5,084 nt of DNA from contig DQEK01000082.1 in assembly GCA_003533545.1 (NCBI GenBank), positions 1 to 5,084 on the forward strand. The letters run 5' to 3'. Of the stretch, positions 1 through 5,084 are shown piece by piece. Origin of the DNA: Acidobacteriota bacterium. Lineage in GTDB: Bacteria; Acidobacteriota; Vicinamibacteria; Vicinamibacterales; UBA8438. The position numbers and the translations under genes are program-made. Within the stretch, counting starts at the first letter, position 1, and the number at the start of each line of letters is the position of its first letter. The notes under the pieces are model-generated. The model was not told the DNA's origin. It saw only the letters and a list, made by a program, of their open reading frames with translations, and searched no databases.

Positions 1-1
1 G

Positions 2-430
2 CTCCGCATTGTTTTTCGAACTCATCGAGGCGCCGAAATCGACAGAACGGTCTCGGTCGAGCTTCCCTCGAACGTTCGCGGTCCAATCCAGCTGCTTATT
101 GCCGACGGGACCACGCTTGCCCGCCAGGAACGACAGGAATCAGGCCAAGGGCTGCAAGCTACGGACTTGCCGCAATTGGTTCGAGCGATGAATGAAGCGC
201 GTCGGAATAACCAAGTCTACGTCCAGCTTCGTCGCACAGACGAAGGTGCGGTTATGGCCGGACGTCGGATGCCGTCCCTTCCCCCCTCCGTACTTGAGGT
301 ATTGGGGGCGGACCGAAGCGGTCCCGGATTCACACGGCTGCGAAACACAAGCATCGGCGAATGGAGTATCGCACTCGACCATGTCGTCTCTGGCTCTCGT
401 GTCTTGACCCTCGACTTGAACAACCCGTAG
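2..430 (+). CDS. C-terminal part of a SpoIVB peptidase S55-domain-like secreted protein (5' truncated by window)
   Basis: The frame is open from base 2 to the TAG at 428-430, giving 142 residues with no stop. The true start and any peptidase domain lie upstream of the window. The visible part begins with beta-rich sequence (residues 1-38, containing VELPSNVRGPIQLLIADGTT). It continues into a charged, probably helical stretch (about 55-70, LPQLVRAMNEARRNNQ) and ends with a conserved-looking block (71-140) containing VYVQLRR, PSLPPSVLEVL, ADRSG and GEWSIALDHVVSGSRVLTLDL. From memory, this ending (PSLPPSVL..L..DRSG..FT.LR...LGEW) resembles the C-terminal region of S55-domain proteins annotated in Acidobacteriota. 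No catalytic Ser/His can be checked here, so peptidase activity is unproven. The next gene begins 40 bases downstream on the same strand, which suggests co-transcription. The TTG at 167 is only an internal codon, since the frame is open through it. The reading frame is near certain; the family name is moderately sure. Confidence 0.62.
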   Translation, partial: LRIVFRTHRGAEIDRTVSVELPSNVRGPIQLLIADGTTLARQERQESGQGLQATDLPQLVRAMNEARRNNQVYVQLRRTDEGAVMAGRRMPSLPPSVLEVLGADRSGPGFTRLRNTSIGEWSIALDHVVSGSRVLTLDLNNP

Positions 431-470
431 GAGAGCCCCGGGATCTGCATCACACGCAACGAACGCCTTC

Positions 471-2690
471 ATGATGCGCTCAACACTTCCTAGGGCACCC
501 GCCAACCCCACTCCGTACGTGCGCGTGCGTCGTTGGTGGGTCCAGATAGTGCTAGCCGTCTTCGTCGCCGCGTCGGTGGCAGCGTCACCCACGTTTTGGA
601 GGATATCGACTCAGGCCGAGTTCCTTGAGGGAGACATCTCTTCTCTAACAATAGATGCTGACGGACATCTTGGGCTGGGACCGGTTACTGACGAATTCTT
701 CGACACGACGGCACCGGTGCTCTGGTCCCTGGCTGCGGCGTCAGATGGGGCCCTGTGGGCAGGAAGCGGCAGTGACGGACGGCTATACCGTGTCACACCG
801 GAAGGTCGAGGGGAAACCATTTTCGAGGCGGACGAGACTGACATCTACGCAATTTCTTCCGGACGAGACGGCGCCGTCTTTGCCGCGTCTTCCCCAGAAG
901 GTCGCGTCTACCGCGTGGATCGAAACGGCGGCGTCACGACTGTGTTCGAGCCAGACGCCACCTACATTTGGGCTCTTGTTGTGGCGCCGAATGGGAGTCT
1001 CTTTGTTGGGACGGGCGACCCTGCGCGTATTTATCGGGTGGATCCCGACGCCAACGAGAGCGAGGTTGTCTTTGAGAGTGACGCGACGCATGTCCTCTGC
1101 CTAGCGCTCGAACCTTCTGGTTCACTACTAGCCGGCACTGAATCACCAGGACAAGTCTTGCGCATTGAACCTGAAGGAAGTGCGTTCGTTCTTCTGGATA
1201 CCCCCTATGACGAGATTCGGACATTACGACTACAGCCGGATGGCGCGGTAATCGCAGTCGCTGTAGCCGGACAGAGGCAAGGCACGACTTCCCCAGTAGC
1301 TGTTCCGACACCCGCCACAGTCTCTGTGACGCCCTCGGTTTCAGTAACGACCAGCGTAACTGCCGTCGTCTCGTCGGAGGCCCAGGCATCGCAGAGTTCA
1401 GGGATTGGGAACAATACCAGCGGCACCGGTGAAGGAGCCGTCTACCGAATAGCTCCTGATGGCCTCTGGGACCAACTGTGGAGTTCCGATACAGATGCGC
1501 CCTACGACGCAATCATCGACGCGACCGGAGCGCTGCTTGTCGGTACTGGACCCAAGGGAAAGATTTATCGCGTGAGCAACGACCCGCCTCGAACCATATT
1601 GCTGGGCCGCGCGCCTGCGCGGCAAATCACCCGATTTTTGGAAGGCGCTGACGGCGCCGTTCGGTACGCTACCGCCAACCCAGGTAAGGTTGTCCAACTG
1701 ACGAGCGCATTAGCCAGCCGCGGTGTTTATGTGTCGGCGGTTCGCGATGCAGAGACTGTCGCCAAATGGGGCACCATCAGTTGGCGCGGCTCAACCCCGG
1801 ACGGCAGCCGAATCGAATTGGCGAGTCGTTCCGGAAATACGGACATTCCGAATGCTACCTGGAGTGATTGGTCCGCACCATACGCTGACGGGAAAGGCAG
1901 CCTTATCTCCAGTCCCAATGCCAGGTACCTCCAGTGGCGTGCGACACTGATAGCCGGCGACGCATCCCCACGCCTCACCTCGGTGACTGCAGCTTATCTG
2001 CCCCGAAACCTCAGGCCTGAGGTGACGAAAGTTACGGTGCATCCTCCGGGCACCGTGTTTCTAGAATCCTTTAGCAGTGGCGACCCGGCACTCGCAGGGT
2101 TGGAAGAAGAGCCGACATCGAACGCTGCTGGTTCGGCTAGGACACTGGGTCGTCAGAGCTACCGCAAAGGATTGCAAACTTTCGTGTGGGAAGCATCTGA
2201 TGCCAACGGGGATACTTTGCGTTACACCGTCTCGTTTCAGCCTGAAGGCCAGACATTGTGGCAAACCCTTCAGGCGGATCTTGTCGATTCGGTATTCGCC
2301 TGGGACACCACTCTTACCCCAGACGGTGCCTACCGCATCAAAATCGTGGCGACCGACGCTCAGGATAATTCTCCTCAAAACACCCTGGTCGGGCAGCGGG
2401 AAAGCCCCGTGTTCGACATCGACAATTCGGCGCCACGAGTAGAAATCTTGGGCGTAGAACAACAAGGGGACCAGGCGAGCCTGGCATTCCACGTTAGCGA
2501 CACGCATTCTCCGATAAGACACGTCGAGATTCGGGAGGGAACGGGCCCGTGGCGTGTGGTTTATCCGACTGATGGCATCCCTGACGGTCTCCTTGAGGAG
2601 TTCCTCGTGTCCATCGTTGGTGACGAGAACTCCGCCGTGATCCGAGCCACCGACGCCCTTGCTAATACGGTCACCGTATCAGGGCGCTAG
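471..2690 (+). CDS. Exported beta-propeller protein with Fn3/Ig-like C-terminal domains
   Basis: This 739-residue protein is probably exported or membrane-anchored. A basic N-terminus (VRVRRWW, 17-23) is followed by a hydrophobic segment (about 24-39) ending in small residues (VAASVAASP) that would suit a signal peptide. Residues 84-410 hold seven repeats of about 41 residues of the type W.L....DG.L.AG....G.LYRV. The YRV-like strands start at 105, 146, 187, 229, 324, 365 and 407, which fits one seven-bladed propeller resembling Reg_prop or SMP-30-like repeats. Residues 418-510 look like a beta-sandwich (W.DWS.P, YLQWRATL). Residues 515-650 look Fn3/cadherin-like (WEASDANGDTLRYTVSF, then YRIKIVATDAQDN). 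Residues 652-739 form another Ig-like unit. No enzyme motif or kinase domain was seen, so a binding or scaffold role is inferred. In-frame TGA at 417-419 and the lack of other start codons fix the start at ATG 471 or ATG 474. No Shine-Dalgarno lies just upstream; the GGAG at 430-435 is too far away. Probably co-transcribed with the upstream S55-like gene. Confidence 0.8.
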   Translation: MMRSTLPRAPANPTPYVRVRRWWVQIVLAVFVAASVAASPTFWRISTQAEFLEGDISSLTIDADGHLGLGPVTDEFFDTTAPVLWSLAAASDGALWAGSGSDGRLYRVTPEGRGETIFEADETDIYAISSGRDGAVFAASSPEGRVYRVDRNGGVTTVFEPDATYIWALVVAPNGSLFVGTGDPARIYRVDPDANESEVVFESDATHVLCLALEPSGSLLAGTESPGQVLRIEPEGSAFVLLDTPYDEIRTLRLQPDGAVIAVAVAGQRQGTTSPVAVPTPATVSVTPSVSVTTSVTAVVSSEAQASQSSGIGNNTSGTGEGAVYRIAPDGLWDQLWSSDTDAPYDAIIDATGALLVGTGPKGKIYRVSNDPPRTILLGRAPARQITRFLEGADGAVRYATANPGKVVQLTSALASRGVYVSAVRDAETVAKWGTISWRGSTPDGSRIELASRSGNTDIPNATWSDWSAPYADGKGSLISSPNARYLQWRATLIAGDASPRLTSVTAAYLPRNLRPEVTKVTVHPPGTVFLESFSSGDPALAGLEEEPTSNAAGSARTLGRQSYRKGLQTFVWEASDANGDTLRYTVSFQPEGQTLWQTLQADLVDSVFAWDTTLTPDGAYRIKIVATDAQDNSPQNTLVGQRESPVFDIDNSAPRVEILGVEQQGDQASLAFHVSDTHSPIRHVEIREGTGPWRVVYPTDGIPDGLLEEFLVSIVGDENSAVIRATDALANTVTVSGR
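720..1700 (+). repeat. Seven protein-level propeller repeats
   Basis: Translated residues 84-410 of the 739-residue protein repeat with a period of 41-42 residues. Each unit carries a hydrophobic strand, a [DN]G or SG turn, a small-residue strand such as LWAGS, LFVGT or LLVGT, and a [LVI]YR[VI] strand. Intervals between the YRV-like strands are 41, 41, 42, 95, 41 and 42 residues, so unit five carries an insert. Units one to three are the most alike; unit seven has diverged (VVQL in place of YRV). The repeat is seen in protein, not as a DNA tandem repeat. Confidence 0.75.
1275..1430 (+). other. Low-complexity Thr/Ser/Val insert inside propeller blade five
   Basis: Residues about 269-320 of the propeller protein consist mostly of Thr, Ser, Val, Pro and Ala, with runs such as VSVTPSVSVTTSVTAVVSS, and end in a Gly/Asn/Ser stretch (GIGNNTSGTGEG). 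They fall between the strand IAVAVAG and the strand AVYRI of blade five, where the other units have a turn of only a few residues. The insert is about 53 residues by spacing. It is probably a flexible, solvent-exposed loop. The reading frame stays open and the repeat phase resumes exactly, so it is not a frameshift. Confidence 0.7.
2654..2686. repeat. Nested inverted repeat over the 3' end of the propeller gene
   Basis: The inner arms ATACGGT (2665-2671) and ACCGTAT (2673-2679) are perfect complements around one base. As RNA this gives a six-pair stem with a TCA loop. The outer arms CGCCCT (2654-2659) and AGGGCG (2681-2686) are also perfect complements, separated from the inner stem by five bases on the left and one on the right. 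The structure ends two bases before the TAG at 2688-2690. No T-run follows, so it is not a standard intrinsic terminator. It could stabilise the transcript end, bind a dimeric regulator, or be coincidence within coding sequence. Confidence 0.45.
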
Positions 2691-2955
2691 TCGGAGTGCC
2701 GTTGCGGTTATGTTTGTCTTTGGCGCGTTTGCACCCCGCACGAAGAGCACGCGATGCGATCGTTCTTGGCAATCCGGGATTCCAGTGTGTCGGAGCCGTG
2801 GCGACGTTTGCCTTAGACGCAGCGAGCCATCAGACACACTCGACTCGCGCCGAACAGGGATATTCTCCGGCGACAAACCGCGGGCAACTACCTTTGGGGA
2901 CCGGCACGATCGATTGTCCTGATTCTGACGACGATTTAAACAGGCACGGCTAATA
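2691..2955. other. 265-base gap without a convincing gene
   Basis: This stretch separates the propeller gene from the SpmA-SpmB fusion. One frame is open from GTG 2696 to TAA 2951-2953 (85 codons) and would end two bases before the next ATG. Its translation has no recognisable motif, no signal or membrane segment and no Shine-Dalgarno. My hand count gives G or C at 49 of 85 third positions, visibly lower than the neighbouring membrane-protein gene. Another frame continues from the propeller gene region to 2922 without likeness to any family I know. I see no terminator with a T-run and no strong promoter. It may be spacer, an untranslated leader, or remains of a decayed gene. Confidence 0.4.
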
Positions 2956-4257
2956 ATGCTAAACGGTCTTGTTGTCTTCGTGGCGCTGGCCTCCGTGCTC
3001 CTCGCGGCCGCCTCCGGTCAGATGCAAGCCGTGACGGACTCCGTCGTGGCCTCTGCAGGAGGCGCTGTGGAGTTGGCCATCGGCCTGGTTGGTCTCATGG
3101 CGTTCTTTCTCGGCCTTTTTCGAGTAGCAGAAGACGCGGGTTTACTTCGGCACTTGGCAGGCCTCCTAAGACCGCTAATGAGTCGCCTTTTTCCCTCCGT
3201 TCCGGTCAACAGTCCGGCCATGAGCGCCATGATTCTGAACATCTCGAGCAACATGCTCGGTCTCGGCAATGCCGCGACGCCCTTTGGCATCAAGGCGATG
3301 GAAGAATTGGACAAGCTCAATTCAAAGACCGGCACGGCAACCAATGCGATGGTTCTATTTCTAGCCATTAACACGTCCGCTCTCGCGATCCTTCCGTCCG
3401 GCGTTGTGGCCCTGCGGGCCTCCATTGGCTCCCAGGACGCAATGGGCATCTTCCTCCCCACGTGGTTCGCGAGCGGCTGCGCAACGTTAGTGGCCATCAC
3501 GGCAGCGCTCTTGCTGAGCCGGTGGCCGCGTTACCGCCTGACCGAACCGAGTCCGATTGCCATCGGAAGCATTCCAGGGGAAGAAGTTGCGGGCATGGAG
3601 GACCTCAATGCTCCAACCCCGTTGCGCTCGAGGCCACTCAGGCAATGGCTTGCCCGCGCCTTCTGGCTACTCCTATTCGCATTTTTCGTGCGTACACTGT
3701 GGGCGTCCCGGGCAACTGCGACTGCAGATGCGATCACGGCCACTGCCTCCGCGTGGATGCTGCCGATCCTCGTTGCTGTACTTATGCTCTACGGATGGGT
3801 GCGGGGCGTTCGGGTGTACGACTCTTTAGTTGATGGCGCGAAGCAGGGATTCCAGGTCGCACTCCGGATCATTCCGTACCTCGTCGCAATCTTGGTCACC
3901 GTCGGGATGTTCCGTGCCTCTGGTGGAATCGATCTCATCGTTGCTTTTCTGTCGCCAGTCACCGTGTTCTTCGGATTGCCTGCCGAAGCCCTGCCGATGG
4001 CACTACTTCGTCCGCTAAGCGGAAGTGGGGCCTTTGGCGTTATGGCCGAAGCCATGACTGCTCATGGTCCGGATTCGCTTGTCGGTTATATGGTGAGTAC
4101 ATTTCAAGGGAGCACCGAGACGACGTTCTACACATTGGCGGTCTACTACGGCGCGATTGGGATTCGCAACACCCGCCATACCGTGCCAACCTGTTTGCTC
4201 GCGGACATAGCTGGCATTCTCGCTGCTGTGCTCATTGTTAATATGATGTTCGGATAG
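2956..4257 (+). CDS. SpmA-SpmB fusion membrane protein (nucleoside recognition/Gate domain, spore maturation protein family)
   Basis: This 433-residue integral membrane protein has two family halves. Residues 1-190 match SpmA: the opening hydrophobic helix and SGQMQAVTDSV, then AIGLVGLMAFFLGLFRVAED, LFPSVPVNSPAMSAMILN, the signature NMLGLGNAATPFGIKAMEEL (99-118) and FLAINTSALAILPSGVVALR. A hydrophilic linker spans about 191-230. Residues 265-433 match SpmB: YDSLVDGAKQGFQVALRIIP (288-307), VGMFRASGGIDL, LRPLSGSGAFGVM (351-363), FQGSTETTFYTLAVYYGAIG (383-402) and IRNTRH. Both halves carry Gate-type segments, with roughly eight to ten membrane helices in total. In Bacillus, SpmA and SpmB are separate proteins of about 200 and 180 residues needed for spore core dehydration; fused versions are widespread in non-sporulating bacteria, where the substrate is unknown. 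In-frame TGA at 2926-2928 with no other start codon after it fixes the start at ATG 2956, and no clear Shine-Dalgarno precedes it. Confidence 0.9.
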   Translation: MLNGLVVFVALASVLLAAASGQMQAVTDSVVASAGGAVELAIGLVGLMAFFLGLFRVAEDAGLLRHLAGLLRPLMSRLFPSVPVNSPAMSAMILNISSNMLGLGNAATPFGIKAMEELDKLNSKTGTATNAMVLFLAINTSALAILPSGVVALRASIGSQDAMGIFLPTWFASGCATLVAITAALLLSRWPRYRLTEPSPIAIGSIPGEEVAGMEDLNAPTPLRSRPLRQWLARAFWLLLFAFFVRTLWASRATATADAITATASAWMLPILVAVLMLYGWVRGVRVYDSLVDGAKQGFQVALRIIPYLVAILVTVGMFRASGGIDLIVAFLSPVTVFFGLPAEALPMALLRPLSGSGAFGVMAEAMTAHGPDSLVGYMVSTFQGSTETTFYTLAVYYGAIGIRNTRHTVPTCLLADIAGILAAVLIVNMMFG

Positions 4258-4463
4258 CAACTCGCAGGCGTCCGGACGAAAATTAAGCAGCCTGAGGTGC
4301 CCACATTCGTCCTCCCGGTGCCTAGGATGAGCGTCCTCGAAGACCATATTCCCCGATTAGCATGGTCACGTGTATGAGCACCCCGTGAACGAAGAATCTC
4401 AAGCCTCTAGAATATGCCACAACCTATCGTCGGCCTCTCGGCCCTCTGCTCAGTAATCCGAAC
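4258..4463. other. Intergenic region before def
   Basis: These 206 bases contain no supported gene on either strand. A perfect ten-base palindrome CGTCCGGACG lies at 4269-4278. A weak hairpin (4307-4313 with 4324-4330, one G-T pair, ten-base loop) and a GGCC-TCTC-GGCC stem (4434-4445) are also present. None is followed by a T-run, so no intrinsic terminator for the membrane-protein gene can be called. A possible -10 element is listed separately. The length and lower coding constraint suggest that def starts its own transcription unit. Confidence 0.45.
4385..4413 (+). promoter_or_regulatory. Possible sigma-70-type promoter for def-fmt
   Basis: TAGAAT at 4408-4413 matches five of six bases of the -10 consensus. 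Seventeen bases upstream, GTGAAC (4385-4390) matches only three of six bases of the -35 consensus. Transcription would start near 4420 and leave a leader of roughly 44 bases before the def ATG. The position between two blocks of unrelated function supports it, but the weak -35 means chance is not excluded. Confidence 0.3.
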
Positions 4464-4973
4464 ATGATTCGACCGATCTTGCGCTATGGGGCGCCCGTCC
4501 TGCACAGAGGCGCGACAGAAGTGCAGGAGCTTACCGTTGCCACTCAAGGCCTTCTCGACGACATGATTGAAACGATGTACGCCGCCTCCGGCGTCGGCCT
4601 GGCCGCGCCGCAAATAGGCGCTGAACAGCGCTTGTTCGTTGCCGATGCATCCTCGGGACGGTCGGTGGAGGAATTGTTCGTGGTAATCAATCCGACCATC
4701 GTCGAAGCGGATGGTAGCCAACATGAAGAAGAAGGGTGCCTGAGCCTACCGGGATTTACCGAGCGGGTGGTTCGTTACAACCGTGTCATTGTGGAGGGCT
4801 TGAATCGGGACGGACAACCGCTACGCGTTGAGGGTGAGGGGCTCTTGGCTAGAATATTTCAGCATGAAATTGATCACCTTGACGGAAGCCTGTTTGTCAA
4901 TCATCTGCACGGCATCAAGCGAGAAGTGATCGTCCGACGCATTCGGAAACTTCGACGCGCGGGGAAATGGTGA
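4464..4973 (+). CDS. def: Peptide deformylase
   Basis: This 169-residue cytoplasmic metalloenzyme, of normal length for the family, removes the N-terminal formyl group from new polypeptides. All three signature motifs are intact: GVGLAAPQIG at 43-52 (with Gln50), EGCLS at 90-94 (metal ligand Cys92), and HEIDH at 134-138 (metal ligands His134 and His138, catalytic Glu135) followed by LDG. The N-terminus MIRPILRYGAPVLHRGA is the usual family opening, which supports ATG 4464 as the start even though no Shine-Dalgarno precedes it. The C-terminal tail is strongly basic (REVIVRRIRKLRRAGKW), typical of the final helix. The stop at 4971-4973 overlaps the start of fmt, so the two are probably translationally coupled, matching the common bacterial def-fmt order. 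Nothing suggests an inactive paralogue. Confidence 0.97.
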   Translation: MIRPILRYGAPVLHRGATEVQELTVATQGLLDDMIETMYAASGVGLAAPQIGAEQRLFVADASSGRSVEELFVVINPTIVEADGSQHEEEGCLSLPGFTERVVRYNRVIVEGLNRDGQPLRVEGEGLLARIFQHEIDHLDGSLFVNHLHGIKREVIVRRIRKLRRAGKW

Positions 4974-5084
4974 ACATCGCTTTCTTTGGCACGCCCACCT
5001 TCGCCGCCCCTGCACTCGAGCGGCTGGTGTCCACAGGAAACAACGTGTCGATCGTTGTTACGCAACCCGACCGCCGACGTGGCC
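4967..5084 (+). CDS. fmt: Methionyl-tRNA formyltransferase, N-terminal fragment (3' truncated by window)
   Basis: The first 39 codons are visible before the window ends. Fmt transfers a formyl group from 10-formyltetrahydrofolate to initiator Met-tRNA. The fragment shows the family's opening: NIAFFGTPTFAAPALERL (beta strand and turn of the Rossmann-like formyltransferase fold), then VSIVVTQPDRRRG, equivalent to the TQPDRPAGRG segment of E. coli Fmt. Two starts are possible. ATG 4967 overlaps def by seven bases; GTG 4970 overlaps it by four (GTGA) and gives MNIAFFGTP. GGGGA at 4961-4965 can act as the ribosome-binding site, with better spacing to GTG 4970. The active site and the C-terminal tRNA-binding domain lie outside the window. 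The position directly after def confirms the call. Confidence 0.93.
   Translation, partial: MVNIAFFGTPTFAAPALERLVSTGNNVSIVVTQPDRRRG

Noticed and set aside
167..430. Separate 87-residue gene starting at TTG 167
   Set aside because: The same frame is open upstream to the window edge with coherent protein-like sequence, so the TTG is internal to a longer truncated gene.
934..1512. Minus-strand open frame of 192 codons inside the propeller gene
   Set aside because: It lies wholly opposite a well-supported coding frame, and its translation is rich in Arg, Ser and Gln with no motif, as expected for an antisense shadow in G+C-rich coding DNA.
2061..2522. Minus-strand open frame of 153 codons inside the propeller gene
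   Set aside because: It is opposite the Fn3-like region and has no recognisable domain; the plus frame carries a coherent domain pattern.
2914..2940. Promoter-like pair TTGTCC and TTTAAA upstream of the membrane-protein gene
   Set aside because: Each box matches only four of six consensus bases and the spacer is 15 bases, shorter than normal, so chance is the simpler explanation.
3018..3500. Minus-strand open frame of 160 codons opposite the SpmA half
   Set aside because: The plus strand encodes clear SpmA signatures here; the antisense translation is low-complexity Arg/Ala/Met-rich sequence.
4269..4278. Palindrome CGTCCGGACG as an operator
   Set aside because: It is a single ten-base palindrome of G/C-rich composition, just after a stop codon and far from the next start; no second copy was seen nearby.
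4307..4330. Possible terminator hairpin after the membrane-protein gene
   Set aside because: The stem is seven pairs including one G-T pair with a ten-base loop and no following T-run.

Overview
The window looks like a stretch of bacterial chromosome of moderately high G+C. All supported genes lie on the plus strand and no mobile element, CRISPR array, tRNA or rRNA was seen. The closest match I recall for the first gene's C-terminus and for the overall protein style is Acidobacteriota. That placement is inference from remembered family sequences; there is no phylogenetic marker here that I could test.

Layout, left to right. (1) The last 142 codons of a protein resembling the C-terminal part of secreted SpoIVB peptidase S55-domain proteins. 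(2) After 40 bases, a 739-residue exported protein with an N-terminal hydrophobic segment, seven propeller-like repeats (one interrupted by a Thr/Ser/Val-rich insert of about 53 residues) and beta-sandwich-like C-terminal domains. A nested inverted repeat sits on the last codons of this gene. (3) A 265-base gap with no convincing gene. (4) A 433-residue membrane protein that fuses SpmA-like and SpmB-like halves (nucleoside recognition/Gate family). (5) A 206-base gap with one plausible -10 promoter element. (6) Peptide deformylase, def, with all three catalytic motifs. (7) The start of methionyl-tRNA formyltransferase, fmt, which overlaps the end of def and runs off the window.

The window holds two functional blocks. 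The left block is envelope-directed: an S55-like protein and a probable extracytoplasmic propeller protein, probably co-transcribed. The right block is the conserved def-fmt pair for N-terminal formyl-methionine handling: Fmt formylates initiator Met-tRNA and Def removes the formyl group from new proteins. The SpmA-SpmB fusion lies between them. Two families named for Bacillus sporulation (SpoIVB-like and SpmA/B-like) occur within 4 kb, yet no other sporulation gene is visible, so a general envelope role is more likely than sporulation. The best candidate for something undescribed is the S55-like/propeller gene pair. The def-fmt part is ordinary.
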